64,000 bases of DNA, from NCBI RefSeq assembly GCF_019578655.1, contig NC_063257.1, positions 23,515,939 to 23,579,938 of the forward strand, given 5' to 3'. The DNA is from Ricinus communis. Its lineage: Eukaryota > Streptophyta > Magnoliopsida > Malpighiales > Euphorbiaceae. This document shows positions 1-11,584 of the stretch, one piece after another (position 1 is the first letter of the stretch; every line of letters starts with the position of its first letter). The translations under genes were made by a program, and so were the position numbers. Under the pieces are notes generated by a model. That model made no database searches. It was not told the origin of the DNA and saw nothing but the letters and a program-made list of their open reading frames with translations.

Positions 1-346
1 TCCAGCGTCGAATTTGAGAGAAGAGGCCGGTAAGGGGTTGCTTTGGTGATGCAGCAAGGGGCGTATTCTTCCTCCCCAAGATTGATGTCCCACGAAGGAA
101 GGGAGAGGGGAAAAATGTGTGCTGACAAGAAAAAAAAGAGAGGAAGGTTAGTGGCTGGCGTGGTGGTTATGGTAGAAAATGGTGAAGAAATAGTGGTGGG
201 AGAGGTGACATATGGGAAGAAGGAAGAAAAAAGAAAGGGAGGCTGCTGTTTAGTTTTTTTTTTTATAGGGAAAACTGCACTTTAGCCCCTTTAATTAAGC
301 TTAGCCACAACAAAATCCTCATCCTTAATGTTTTGCTTACTTTTCT

Positions 347-386
<40 letters not shown>

Positions 387-763
387 TTATATATACACAC
401 TTATACATAGTCCTTAGTTAAAATAAATCCACATTAATTTTAAACGTGTTAAAATTATAATAGTCATCCAAATAGACAATAAATAATATAATTTAGGTCC
501 ACTTATATTGTAAAATAAATATACATGCTAATATTAACTTAGTAAGATTTTGACTTATTTATTTAAAATCACAAAGCTACATTTAAAATTCACTAAATTC
601 AATATATTATAATTATTTGAAAATATAGAACTAAAAGGTACATATATTAATTAGTTACTAAAATAATTATTAAATGCTCAACGTAGTACTGAAAAATACT
701 TATTTACTAAAATGCCTAGAAGTAATATTAAAATCAAAATTAAAACAATTACGGGGTATTACG
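1..763 (-). repeat. 3' LTR of the chromovirus remnant (partial)
   Basis: The LTR starts at 763 on the minus strand, directly after a purine-rich tract. Its first 70 or so bases match the region just inside 3465, the other LTR. It reads through AT-rich U3-like sequence, a run of 14 AT dinucleotides (351-378), then a T/C-rich leader-like stretch between about 290 and 1. The expected TG start has decayed to CG. A short forward frame at 43-285 falls in the leader-like part and looks fortuitous. The far end is not in the window. Confidence 0.7.
351..378. repeat. (AT)14 microsatellite
   Basis: Uninterrupted AT dinucleotides inside the AT-rich part of the chromovirus 3' LTR, followed by further AT-rich low-complexity sequence to about 400. 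Confidence 0.95.
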
Positions 764-780
764 TCCTTCCCCTCTTAAGA
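764..780 (-). other. Polypurine tract of the chromovirus
   Basis: On the minus strand this reads TCTTAAGAGGGGAAGGA, directly before the LTR start at 763 and about 35 bases after the polyprotein stop. Such a tract primes plus-strand DNA synthesis in LTR retrotransposons, and its place fixes the inner edge of the 3' LTR. Confidence 0.75.
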
Positions 781-815
781 AAAATTTGTCGAATTTAAAA
801 AGGACAAGGCTTACC

Positions 816-3240
816 TTAAGACTGAAATAAATAGGGGTAGGAATCTTCCATCTCCTGTTCGGTCTACCAAGTACATTCCTCGGTAGAATGATTTTGCTAC
901 AGAAACTTACCATCAGTATAATCTTAGTGCGAAGCTGGCAAACCTGAGTATCCACAATCATGACTGGCTGCTCCTCATAAGTCAATTCTTTGCTCACTTC
1001 CATATACTGAGGTTGTAATACAAATGAAGGATCCAAAATATATTTCCTCAGCATAGATATATGAAACACAGGATGCACATGCACGGAATTCGATAGTAAA
1101 TCTAACTTATATGCTACTTCTCCAATCCTATCAACAATCTTGAAGGGTCCCACATTACATTGTGCTAATTTTCCCTTCTTAAAAAACTGCATCACACCTC
1201 GCATAAGAGATACCTTCAAGAATACATACTCTTAGATATTGAACTCCGCATGCTTCCGCTTCGGATCCGCATAACTCTTCTGCCTACTAAAAGCAACCTT
1301 TAGTCTCTCGCCGATAATAGGAATCTTTTCTGAAGTAATCTGAACCAACTCCGGTCCTGCTAATTTTTGCTCACCATCTTCTTCCCAACATACAGGAGGT
1401 CTACACTTTTTGCCGTATAATGCCTCATAAGGAGCCATCTCGATGCTTGCACGATAGTTATTATTATAAACAAACTCAATCAATAGCAGGTACCAATCCT
1501 ACTGACCACTAAAACCCATAACACACATCCGAAGTATATCTTCTAAAGTCTAAATTTTCCTTTCTGACTGACCATTTATTTGGGGTGGAAAGCTATACTG
1601 AAGTCTAATCTGGTACCAACCTCTTCTTGTAGCTTCCTCCAAAACCTCGAAGTAAATTATGGTTCTCTGCCATACATTTACTTTACCTATAGGGTAAAGA
1701 ATAGTATAATCATAATCCTTCTGAAGCTCCAACCACCTTCTCTACCTCAGGTTCAACTCCTTCTACTAGAATATATACTTCAAACTCTTGTGATCCATAT
1801 AAATCTCGCACGTCTCCATGTAGAGGTAGTACCTCTAGATCTTAAGAGCAAAAATTGCAGCTGCTATCTCCAAATTATGAGTGGGATAATTCTATTCATG
1901 CCTTTTCAACTGCCTAAATGCATAAGCCACTACTTTACCATGCTACATTAAAACACAACCCAGTCCCATTCTAAAAGCATCATAATACGCGGTGAAACCA
2001 CCAGTTCCAGATGGTAAGGTCAACACTAGAGCTGAAGTCAAACAATCTTTCAACTTCTAAAAGCTTCCCTCATAAGCATTAATCCACTAGAATCTTGAAA
2101 TTCTTATGAGTCAACCTAGTTAAAGGTGCCGCCATCCTTGAGAAATCCTACACAAATTAGCGGTAGTAGCCTACCAAACTTAGAAAGCTATGAACCTCCG
2201 TCACTTAAGTCGATCTCTGCCCACCAGTCACTGCCTCCACTTTCTTGGGCTCCATTTGAATACCATTCTCAGGCATAAGGTGTCCCAGAAAATCCACACT
2301 TCCCAACTAAAACTCTCACTTGAAAAAATTTAGCATATACTGATGCTCTCACAAAGTCTGCAAAACCATATTCAAATTCCATGCATGCTTATATTCACTT
2401 CTAAAATGCACCGATTTATCATCAATAAAAAATTACAAAGTGGTCTAAGAATGACTTAAACACCCTACTCATAAAACCTATAAAGGCTGAAGGCGCATTA
2501 ATGAATCCAAATGACATCATTAAGGACTCATAACGGCCATAGTGAATCCTGAACGCTATCCTGGATTACATCCTCATCATGCATCCTTAAATGATGATAC
2601 TTGAATCTTAAATCAGTCTTAAGGGAAACATGTTGCACCTTGAAGCTGATCGTATAAATCATCTATACAGGGAAGCAGACACTTGTTGTGAATGGTCGCT
2701 TTATTCAACTGCATGTAATCAATACAGAGGTGCAAGGAATATCATTTTTCTTCACAAACAACACTTGAGCGCCCCAAGGAGATTTACTTGGTCAGTTGAG
2801 ACCCTTATCCAAAAGGTCTAACAACTACTCCTTAAGCTTCTTTAACTCCGTTAGTGCCATCCTGTAAGGTGGCAAGGGAATGGGAGCTGTACGAGGTATA
2901 GTATCGATCCAGAACTTAATCTCCCGGTTGGGTGATAATATTGGAAACTCTTTTGGAAAGACATCAAGATACCACAAACAACATGAACATTCTACTCTAT
3001 ACTCTTCTCTGTTGACATGTCCCTTACACATACTAAATATCCTTGACATCTACATTTACCATTTGTTTGGTTGTGATAGTTGATACAAGATCATATAGGT
3101 GTTGAAATCTTGTCATCCCAAAATAGAATTGCACCTCGAATCTTAAAAGTCTCCTTCTTTTCTCTACAGTCTAAAGTGGCACATTCTGAACCACCAATCT
3201 GTTCCCATAGCAACTAAGCCCGTTATCTAAAGAGTCTTAA
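816..3240 (-). pseudogene. Chromovirus pol pseudogene (PR end-RT-RNase H-integrase stub-chromodomain)
   Basis: Translated on the minus strand in several frames. The RT entry region is at 2825-3049, with a DVFPKEFP-like motif followed by PPYRMA. The RT active-site motif FIDD is at 2418-2429. RNase H covers about 1690-2000 and keeps the three acidic positions in YYDAF, NLEIAA and YMDHKS. At about 1660-1672 the RNase H tail joins straight to the end of the integrase core (PQINGQSERKI), so roughly 150-200 residues of zinc finger and catalytic core are missing. The integrase C-terminal part follows at 1232-1483 and 950-1219 (HPVFHISMLRKY). The chromodomain ends near 816, read as EECTW and MEDSYPYLF separated by TAG codons. 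In a live element this polyprotein would copy and integrate the RNA genome; here it is dead. Confidence 0.85.
818..910 (-). pseudogene. Chromodomain at the C-terminus of the chromovirus integrase
   Basis: In the frame ending at the TAA at 816-818 the protein reads QNHSTEECTW, a TAG, then EMEDSYPYLFQS. This matches the end of plant chromovirus chromodomains, which bind histone marks and steer integration. Two codons where tryptophan is normal are TAG. It is visible only in one frame; neighbouring frames are open but do not look like a known domain. Confidence 0.7.
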
Positions 3241-3465
3241 GCTAACACAATTTACTTTGAAAAAATTATTTATTTATTTATAATTATTATTAATAGTAAT
3301 AATTATTATCTTGAAAAATACTTTTATAAAATCGTAAGGTCTCTAGTCATTTTCTTTTTATAAAATTCTACAATATTGCACACTAGGGTCTATTGAAGAT
3401 ACTTAGTTACTAAAATGCACCAAAGTAATATTAAGATCAAAATTAAAAAAATTACGCAGTATACA
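3240..3465 (-). repeat. 5' LTR fragment of the chromovirus, abutting the satellite
   Basis: Minus-strand start TGTATACTGCG at 3465, then about 70 bases matching the start of the 3' LTR at 763-691, then AT-rich sequence with a run of AT and TAA words at 3262-3310. It joins pol sequence directly near 3240. The rest of this LTR, the primer site and gag were therefore removed by a deletion. The satellite begins at 3466. Confidence 0.65.
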
Positions 3466-6405
3466 CTTGTTTTCTTATACTCACAAATATACCCTTACAG
3501 GGTTGTTTTCTAATATTTACAAATATACCTCTCTTATTGGGCTGTTTCTTCATATTAAAAAATATAACCCTTTTACGAGGTTGTTTTCTCATACTCACAA
3601 ATACACCCGATTACGAGATTGTTTTCTCATAGTAAAAAATATATCACTTTTACGGGATTATTTTCTCATATTCACAAATATACCCTTATTACGGGTTGCT
3701 TTATTATATTGATAAATATACCCCTGTTACGGGATGGTTTTCTCATATTCACAAATATACCACTCTTACGGGGTTGTTTTCTCATATTAAAAATATACTC
3801 CTTTTACAGGGTTATTTCCTAATATTTATAGATATATCCCCCTTTTGAGGTTGCTTTCTCCTATTAAAAATATATCTCTTTTACGGGGTTACTTTCTCAT
3901 ACTCACAAAATATCCCTCTTACGAGTTAGTTTTATCATACTTATAAATATACCCATTTTGTAGGGTTATTCTTTTATACTCACATATATACCCCTCTTAT
4001 GGGATCGTTTTCTCATATTCATGAATATATCCCTTTTACGGGGTTATTTTCTCATACTTACAAATATACCCCTCTTACGGAATTATTTTCTCATATTAAA
4101 AATATACCGCTTTTACGAGGTTATTTTTTCATACTCATAAATATACTCCTCTTACGAAGTTATTTTCTCATATTTATAAATGTACACCTTTTATAGGCTT
4201 GTTTTCTAATATTTACAAATATACCTCTCTTACTAGGTTATTTTCTCATATTAAAAAATATACCCCTTTTACGGGGTTGTTTTCTTATACTCACAAATAT
4301 ACCTTTTTTACGGGGTTGTTTTCTCATAGTAAAAAATATACCTTTTTACGCGGTTATTTTCTCATACTCACAAATGCACCCCTATTATGGGGTTGCTTTA
4401 TTATATTGACAAATATACCATTGTTACAGAGTTGTTTTCTCATATTCACAAATATACTCCAATTACGAGGTTGATTTCTCATATTCATAAATATATTCCT
4501 TTTACGGAGTTATTTTCTTGTACTCACAAATATTTCCCACTTTCGGGGTTGTTTTCTTATCTTGAAAAATATACTGTTTTTATGAGGTGGTGTTTTCATA
4601 TTCACAAATGTACCCCTCTTATGGGGGTATTTTTCTAACATTTATAAACATACCCCTTTTATGGGGTTGTTTTCTCATATTAAAAAATATACCCTTTTTA
4701 CGGGGTTATTTTTTCATACTCATAAATATACCCCTCTTATAGAGTTGTTTTCTCATATTCATAAATATACTCCATTTACGGGGTTGTTTTTTATACTCAC
4801 AAATATACCCATCTTACGGGATGTTTTCTCATACTCATAAATATACCCCTTTAACAGAGTTTCTTTCTTATATTAAAAAACATACCACCGCTACAGGTTT
4901 ATTTTCTCATATTCATAAATATACCCTATTTACTCCTATTATGGGGTTGCTTTCTAATATTTACAAATATAGTCCTCTTACGGGGTTAATATCTCATACT
5001 CATAAATATACCCCTTCTATGGGGTTCATACTCATAATTTGTACCCTCTTACGGGGTTGTTTTCTCATATTCATAAATATACGCTATTTACGAGGTTGTT
5101 TTCTCATACTCACAAATATACCCCTCTTATGGGATTGTTTTCTCATATTCAGAAATATACCCTTGTTACGGGGTTGTTTTCTCATGCACACAAATATACC
5201 CTTCTTACATGCTTGTCTTCTAATATTTATAAATACACCCATCTTACGAGCTTGTTTTCTCATATTAAAAAAAATACTCCTTTTACGGGGTTGTTTTCTC
5301 ACACTCACAAATACCCATCTTACGAGGTTGTTTTCTCACATTCATAAAAATACCCCATTTACTAGGTTGTTTTCTCATACTTAGAAATATACCCATCTTA
5401 AGGGTTTTTTTTTCCAATATTTAAAAATATAGCCCTCTTACGGGTTATTTACTCTTATTAAAAAATATACCCCATTTATGGGATTGTTTTCTCATACTCA
5501 TAAATATACCCCTCTTACGGGATTGTTCTCACATAGTATAAAATATACCCTTTTTACAGGGCTGTTTTTCTCAAACTCACAAATATACCCCTCTTACGGG
5601 GTTGATTTGTCATATTCACAGATATACCCCTTTTACAAAGTTGATTTCTCATACTCACAAATATACCTTACTTATGGCGTTATTTTTTTATATTGACAAA
5701 TATACCCCTTTTACGGGGTTGTTTTCTCATACTCACAATATATCCCCCTTACCGGGTTGTTTTCTCATATTAAAAAATATATCCCTTTTACGGGGTTGCT
5801 CTCTTATACTCACAAGTATATGTCTCTTACGGGATTTTTTCTCAATCTTACAAATATACCCCTCTTACGGGGTTGTTTTCTCATATTCAAAGATATACCC
5901 ATTTTACAGAGTTGATTTCTCATACTTACAAATATACCTTACTTACGGGGCTGTTTCTTATATTAACAAATATACCCCTCTTAGGGGGTTATTTTTTCAT
6001 ATTAAAAAATATACCCCTTTTATGGGGTTGTTTTTATCATACTCATAAATATACCCTTTATGGGGTTGTTTTCTAATATTTACAGATCCACTCCTCTTAC
6101 AAGGTTGTTTCTCATATTAGAAAATATACTCCTCTTACAAGGTTGTTTTCTCATATTAGAAAATATACGCTTTTTACGGGGTTGCTTTCTTATACTCACA
6201 AATATACCCATCTTACGGGGTTGTTTTCTCATATTCATAAATATACGCCATTTATGGGGTTGTTTTCTCATACTCACAAATATACCCCTCTTATAGGGTT
6301 GTTTTCTCATATTCATAAATATACCCATTTTACGAGGTTGTTTCTTATGCACACAAATATAACCCTTTCAGAGGGTTGTCTTCTAATATTTATAAATATA
6401 CCCCT
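3466..6405 (+). repeat. 39-bp satellite array, segment 1
   Basis: Head-to-tail monomers of 39 bp, all in one orientation. Each monomer has a conserved core CCCCTCTTACGGGG, then GTTGTTTT, then a variable half that comes in recurring versions: CTCATACTCACAAATATA, CTAATATTTACAAATATA, CTCATATTAAAAAATATA, CTTATATTGACAAATATA and CTCATATTCATAAATATA. Monomers differ from one another by substitutions and small indels. The segment starts flush against the chromovirus LTR and ends at the target duplication CCCCT of the Tat element (6401-6405). Open reading frames here reflect the 3n unit length and are not genes. Confidence 0.97.
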
Positions 6406-8311
6406 TGCAGGCGGCGGTTTCGGGCGCGCACCCAAGTGTCTTTAATAACTATGGCATTGTAAGACTTTTCAATCTAATCGAGAATACGCTAACAAGTCAC
6501 TAAGACTAATACGCTAACAAGTCACTAAGACTAACATGGAGATGGGACACTTTTACTAATGAGTGATATTTCTCAGATTCCATAAGGAAGCTTATGCCAC
6601 CGAGTTTAGAGATGGATCCGGAAGCCAACTTCCTTATTTGTGTATATTAGTCTTTAATTTTATTATTTAATAAATTATTCTCTATAAATGCAAGCAATTT
6701 ATACACAGATTCATGTTGGATCCAGTTTTAGGCCTAAGTCTATGTGGCCCATTTTAATTAATCAATCATGTAACACATATTTAATTAACCATACAATAAA
6801 AAAATAAATAAAATAAAGTGGAAAGTAAAACATAATTATTATAACCCGGCCTACAATTACGATTGTGAAAGAAAAAGTCCTAAAAACTATACAGAAGCCA
6901 AAATGCATAAAAAATCATCCAAAAAGCAAAACAATATTGGCTCGGCATGAATAGCCGATTGGCTCTATGTGTAGAGCCGATCGACTCTAGGGTTTTTAGG
7001 CTGGTTTTCATCATTCGTCAGTACATTTCGCATCCCCAAAGTCAAAATTTCACATGCACAGACCTTAAAATCGATTGGAATAAAAGAAAATAGGATAAAA
7101 ATATTAAAATAAAAGCAACAGTAGTCAATTGAAAGATAAAAACCCTAAATTGATAAAAAATCCTAAGTACAGTAAACTAACAGATGGCAAGTCCATTAAG
7201 TAATCATATTTAACATGTTTAATTACCTAATCATTATGGAAAAATAAATCTAAACATCTATCCTATAATAATGTTTCTTAATTAGATCTAAAACCCTAAT
7301 TGGAAAATATTAGATTTCAAAATCCTAGATTTCTTATTATTAGATCCAAAACCCAATTAACATGCATATTCACAAAAATCCTAATCTAATCATGCTGATC
7401 ATAAATTAAAATTCTAATTATGTTTCTAAAAATAAATAATCAAAAGAAAATAAAAGGAACGAAAGAATTGATTTTATGATGACGGTGAATGTATGATTGA
7501 AGGAACCCTTAGGTTGTCAACATGAATGATAGATCTGCGAGTCTAAGGTGAGGAGGATGCAGTTGAGTCGAATACCGGGTAGGAATCCAGTGTTCGATCT
7601 GATGTAGAGAAATTTTTATCGATTCAGAAATAGTTTCTAAAAATGATTCTTTCTTCAATGGCTTGTTTTCTAAAATTGTTCTTTCTTACTAGCTTGAATC
7701 TTCTGATGTCAACTAAAAACGACAGTGTTTTTCTTTCTTTTCTCTCTGGATTTTCTCTCTATGTTTTCTTTCTCAGTGTCTCTCAAGTGTCAATCTCACT
7801 TACTGCCATTTTTTAACTCTTTGTTGTTCCCCTCCCAAAATTCTAATTACCTCTTTCTATTTATAGAGGTGGAGTTTCAAGGAAAACCCTAAAGGAGGCG
7901 ATAGATTTTAGAAATATTTCGATAAATATCCAATTTTATTTTTAAAATTTAAATAATTATTGATAAAAATGATGATTATCGTCAAGAAAATCTTCTCGAA
8001 TCTGTATCTGACTATGAGATCATCACAAAAAATGACGTCATAAAAACCCAATTGACTCTATGTAAAAGGAGTTTTGAAAATTTTGATTAGGTCCCTGAAT
8101 GTGTAAAACTACCGTTTTGACACTCAAACTTAATTTTTCCGACGATCAGGTTCAAATTGATTTCGAAAAGGTAATTCCAACTAGATTAACCTCGACCCTA
8201 GCCTTAGATTCACTTGTCCTTCACCTCTTGAGACTCAAGAAGGCAGTAACTTTCGTCATAGGGTTTTCTATTTTTCCCTCGATATTCAGATCCGAAAAAT
8301 GAGTGCTGATA
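6406..8311 (-). repeat. 3' LTR of the Tat element
   Basis: Begins TGCAGGCGGCGG on the plus strand and ends TGATA where the other copy ends TGACA. It is collinear with 22324-25558 apart from the 1,064-bp insertion there and small indels. A landmark pair is the AAGCAATTTATAC motif at about 6686 and 23679. It holds a local duplication (an ACGCTAACAAGTCACTAAGAC unit, twice, at about 6486-6533). No coding content. The CT-rich stretch at about 7700-7800 resembles an LTR leader when read on the minus strand only weakly. Confidence 0.88.
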
Positions 8312-8326
8312 GCTACCCCCAATTTG
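8312..8326 (-). other. Polypurine tract candidate of the Tat element
   Basis: On the minus strand AAATTGGGGGTAGC lies directly before the 3' LTR. Position and G-richness fit a plus-strand primer, although one pyrimidine interrupts it. Confidence 0.55.
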
Positions 8327-8477
8327 TCAAAACTTATGGGCATGCACATGCGTTAAATAAATTGAGACAAATCATAGACATCAAGGATATAACAAAAGGA
8401 TATGTGAACTGTAGAAGCCACGCCTCGTAAGCTCAAACTTCCATTGCTTATTCAATATAGGGCCATACGCGCTTGGG

Positions 8478-8634
8478 TTGAGGACTTCGCCTGCTCGAAT
8501 TTGAGGACTTCGCTTGCTCGGGTTGAGGACTTCGCTTGCTTGGATTTGAGGACTTTACCTGCTTGGATCTGAGGACTTCGCCTGCTCTGATTTGAGGATT
8601 TTGCCTGCCTAGATTGAGGACTTCGCCTGCTTTT
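8478..8634 (-). repeat. Minisatellite, 7 units of 22-23 bp
   Basis: Seven tandem copies of a unit built on TTGAGGACTTCGCCTGCT, with substitutions between copies, lying between the Tat 3' LTR and the antisense frame. A minus-strand frame (8452-8637) reads through it giving a repetitive Ser/Lys/Gln peptide; this is the expected product of any stop-free repeat and I do not call it a gene. Confidence 0.9.
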
Positions 8635-9159
8635 CAAGAACTACATCCATCGAATTGGAAGCTACACTCGTCGAGTTGGTGATTACAAACACTTCCGTCT
8701 AGCTATTTTCCATTATAGGAAACAATTTGCCACTTCGGATCAATTTGATAATTTTCCACTTTCGAGTACTTAGGTTGAAATCTCTCACCTCGGGATACAA
8801 TTTGAATTGTTTTGATGCTTTCTAGAAGCAATACTGGCATTTGGCCCATCTAGGGACTAAAATATAATTTTACTAGATCAGGGACCAAACTTGTAATTTT
8901 CTCAAAAATTCCGCCTAAGGGTGCAAATTGGGCTTTTATATGTTTTCTGCAAACTTGTACTAACTTTTTGGACTAAAACTTGATTTTGACAAGTCGAGGA
9001 CACATTTTTGCCCCTTCCTTAGGACATATATATGGGCTTATGTCCATATTCTTTCTTCACCTTACCCATTTCTCTTACTTTTCTTTCTAAAGCTCCTTTT
9101 GCTATTTCTTTGATTTCTCACTCAATTCTTAACCGTTTTCTACAAAGTCAACCCCAAAA
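8635..9159 (+). promoter_or_regulatory. Upstream region of the antisense plant mobile domain frame, promoter-like
   Basis: No gene. Read on the plus strand it ends with TATATATGGGC (about 9027), a C/T-rich leader (9050-9150) and an ATG in good plant context (AAAATGG, 9158-9164). This is the arrangement expected for a plant promoter and 5' UTR serving the antisense frame. Function is inferred only. Confidence 0.35.
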
Positions 9160-9314
9160 TGGCAAATTCATCTTCTAGATTCGCTGTATACACCCTAGTC
9201 GCACCAAATTAGGAGTTTTCCGCCTTGATTTTCTGCCAAAATGACCTTGGACTTGTGAAAGGAGAAGAGATTCCTCTTCTAGCAAAATTGAGCACCCATC
9301 ATTGCAACGACCCA
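9160..9314 (+). pseudogene. Possible first exon of the antisense plant mobile domain frame
   Basis: From the ATG at 9160 the plus strand reads MANSSSRFAVYTLVAPN, a TAG, then a further open stretch ending LAKLSTHH near 9305. It has no domain that I recognise. I link it to the plant mobile domain exons beginning near 11585 because of orientation, the promoter-like upstream sequence, and the LTR-like insertion that would separate them. The link is inference; it could be unrelated spacer. Confidence 0.35.
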
Positions 9315-9383
9315 AAACCAGATCACATGAGATATTGTTTGCTTTTGCACCCATTGGCCTCACGATGTCCCTTTAGCGGGTTT

Positions 9384-9438
9384 GGGAAGTCCCATCCTGG
9401 AATTTCTCTGAACCAAGCACGTTTAACTTTGGAGTTCC
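9384..9438 (-). pseudogene. 5S rRNA-derived segment, copy 1 (truncated)
   Basis: On the minus strand it reads GGAACTCC, then AGTTAAACGTGCTTGG (box A of plant 5S rRNA with one change), then AGGATGGG. Next it skips the middle of the box C region and resumes with a short ACTTCCC tail. It is part of a repeat of about 380 bp shared in opposite orientation with 52439-52826. It is not a functional 5S gene: the first third of 5S and most of the box C region are missing. Retroelements carrying 5S sequence are known as Cassandra; kinship is possible but unproven. Confidence 0.7.
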
Positions 9439-9739
9439 TATAACTCCACAGCCAAACAACTAAAAGGCGCATCATATGATTGGTTCCAACTCTTTACATA
9501 TATGTTATCAACCATTCCTCGCCCATTTCGATATGTAATGCGATTCATTCATGTACCCCCGTACCTTAGAGTGCTGCCATTCTAGAAGCCTGTTAGAAGC
9601 TGCCTCTTGTCCAGGCATCCTATCCTTGCCTCAGCATCCACTTTTCACTTTCATCGGATTGCTTTTCTAGGTCAGGCTGCACATGCCCACCAACTTCCAC
9701 CTGGTTCATCCTCGAACCACACACTACTAGAGGGGTCGT

Positions 9740-9751
9740 GCTCTGATACCA
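9740..9751 (-). other. Primer-binding site complementary to initiator tRNA-Met
   Basis: TGGTATCAGAGC on the minus strand, four bases after a CA terminus (plus-strand TG at 9756). This is the standard plant LTR retrotransposon site pairing with the 3' end of initiator tRNA-Met and marks 9756 as the inner end of a 5' LTR. Confidence 0.8.
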
Positions 9752-10719
9752 ACTTTGTCATGATCTGATCTGTTGGCCCATGACCGGCACTAGGAAATGG
9801 GTAGGCTTAAGGCCACCAAAACCTATAGTAAGCCTAGCTGATCGACAATTCAAATATGCATATATAAACATACTATTAAACCAGCCCAACATGTCATTTA
9901 CAAGTCTCTAACTGGATGCTAACAAATATTCCATAATTTGTTACAGACCAAAATCAAATATAATATACCAGGTATACTACTGCAGAGAGTCTAGAATCTT
10001 AAATAATTCAAAATGCAAAAGTAGAAATAAATTACAATAAGCCCGATGGAGAAGGAAGTCGGGCTGTTAAACGAAAGACGGCGGAGAACCTAACTGTCAC
10101 CTAAAAAATTTAAAATTGAGACTGTCAGCCTCGAGAGTGAGTTAAAATCATATAATCCTATAATAATTACACTCTCCTCGATAAAATATTTATTAAATCA
10201 GAATACCTTATCATATTATATTAAAACACGTCTCATGCCATAATTAGAAAATTACAATTCAAATACTTATGGGATGAGTACCTTAGCAGAACCCTAACCC
10301 CAATACTAGTAGTCTTCCAGCTCGCTTAATCCAATAGGTCAGGCGCCCAAAGAGCGAAGCTCAACCAGGGTCTTTAAATCCAACCTGGACAATTGATTCC
10401 CAAATAAGCTGGCGCCTAAAGAGTAACGCTCAACCAGGGACCTTCCTCTGGCAGTCAAACTTCACAGCCTAGAGAGTTATACTCGACTAGGGCAAAACTC
10501 AAAAATAACATTTACTACCTGTCTCTAATTAATACCGGTGCGCACGCGGTACTAATGCAATCTATCAGGTGACATGTTCTACTGTCACCTCATCCCGATG
10601 TTTCAATCATAATATCAATAATAATTACAAATAGTATAATCATGAGCAAATATAATTTATTCAATAACATGTTAAGAATTAAATTTTAATAGCCTCGAGT
10701 ATAGCAAACATGAAAACCA

Positions 10720-10870
10720 TATGTGATAATAATAATAATATTAAAATAATAGTAAATATGATAGCAATAATAATGCTAATAATATTAATAATGATATCAA
10801 TAATAATGAAGATAAAATTTATATTAATAATGCTAAATAATAACAATAATTATTATTCAATTAATAATGC
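10720..10870. repeat. AAT/ATA-rich low-complexity tract
   Basis: Imperfect runs of AAT and ATA triplets inside the LTR-like part of the nested composite. The small plus-strand frame here (10710-10910, mostly Ile, Met and Asn) is a product of the composition. Confidence 0.85.
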
Positions 10871-11584
10871 ATTTACTTTTAACATGACACAAGAGCAGTT
10901 GATTATATGACTTTAGCTCACAGTTTTGCCGCGCTTTGTAGTCTGCTCCTACGTCTCGAGTGGAGCTGGCTGGACAGATAGATTATCTATTCACGAAAAT
11001 ACTCAGTTAATAAAATATTCTCAATTTTTCTTAGGCCTAGACTCATATATTAGACTGCTTAAGAGATTTAAACTCGAAACTTCTACCGAAAATTTGGCAG
11101 AACTTCCTCTAAAATATGGACGTTTACCCCCTATATAACGGGTCCAGAACCTGCTAGAAACACTTCAAATATTCTACAATTAATTAACAGGAGTCAGGCC
11201 ACTAAAACTACATTATTTTTTTTGACTCCGCAACACACCATAGATCGCAATTAATTTACAGACAGTCCAACATAATATTTATTTCACAACCAACCCACAC
11301 AATAATTTTCTGGTATTTAAACTACTTAACACAACCACATCTACCACAAAATAGAACAATAATTAATCATACAAATTAATTGTAATATTTATATCTAAGT
11401 CATAATTAATTAAATCTAAATAAATTAAATTATCTATAATTGATAATTAATAGCAACAATATTTTTCTAAAATTATAAAACAATTTTTAAGGTCCAAATA
11501 AAATTATACCGAGCCGAAAATCTGAAATTCTGTGCATCCGGAAAATACCGGGGTCCGAAAGCCAGTATTGCCAACGGTATTAGA

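Larger units (their letters stand above)
1..3465 (-). mobile_element. Chromovirus (Ty3/gypsy) remnant, deletion derivative
   Basis: Minus-strand LTR retrotransposon relic. In element order it has a truncated 5' LTR (3465 to about 3240), then the end of protease and RT, RNase H, a stub of integrase, a chromodomain, a polypurine tract (764-780) and the 3' LTR (763 to beyond the left edge). Both LTR starts are recognisable because 691-763 and 3396-3465 are direct repeats. Gag and most of the integrase core are gone and the frames carry many stops, so it cannot move by itself. The chromodomain and an LTR start of the TGTAAYACCCCG type point to the Tekay/Del group of chromoviruses; the group name is inference from family knowledge. 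The left target duplication lies outside the window. Confidence 0.85.
9315..11580 (-). mobile_element. Nested LTR-element composite with tRNA-Met primer site and 5S-like segment
   Basis: Sequence unlike the flanking Tat element. It contains a primer-binding site (9740-9751). A long LTR-like region follows at higher coordinates (9756 to about 11580), with TG at 9756, degenerate roughly 60-bp repeats around AAGAGYRAMGCTCAACCAGGG (10337-10495), and an (AAT)-rich tract (10720-10870). On the other side of the primer site lies a 5S rRNA-derived segment. No coding domain is visible. I could not find a convincing target duplication, so the ends are estimates, and one or two elements may be merged here. 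Confidence 0.5.

Noticed and set aside
43..285. Small coding gene at the left edge
   Set aside because: It lies in the leader-like part of the chromovirus 3' LTR, has low-complexity Lys/Glu/Gly content, and is on the strand opposite to the element.
1580..1951. Plus-strand 123-codon frame
   Set aside because: It is the antisense shadow of the chromovirus RNase H and integrase stub, which have clear motifs on the minus strand.
9175..9443. Overlapping small frames on both strands as genes
   Set aside because: They cross the boundary of the possible PMD first exon and the 5S-derived repeat and match no family.
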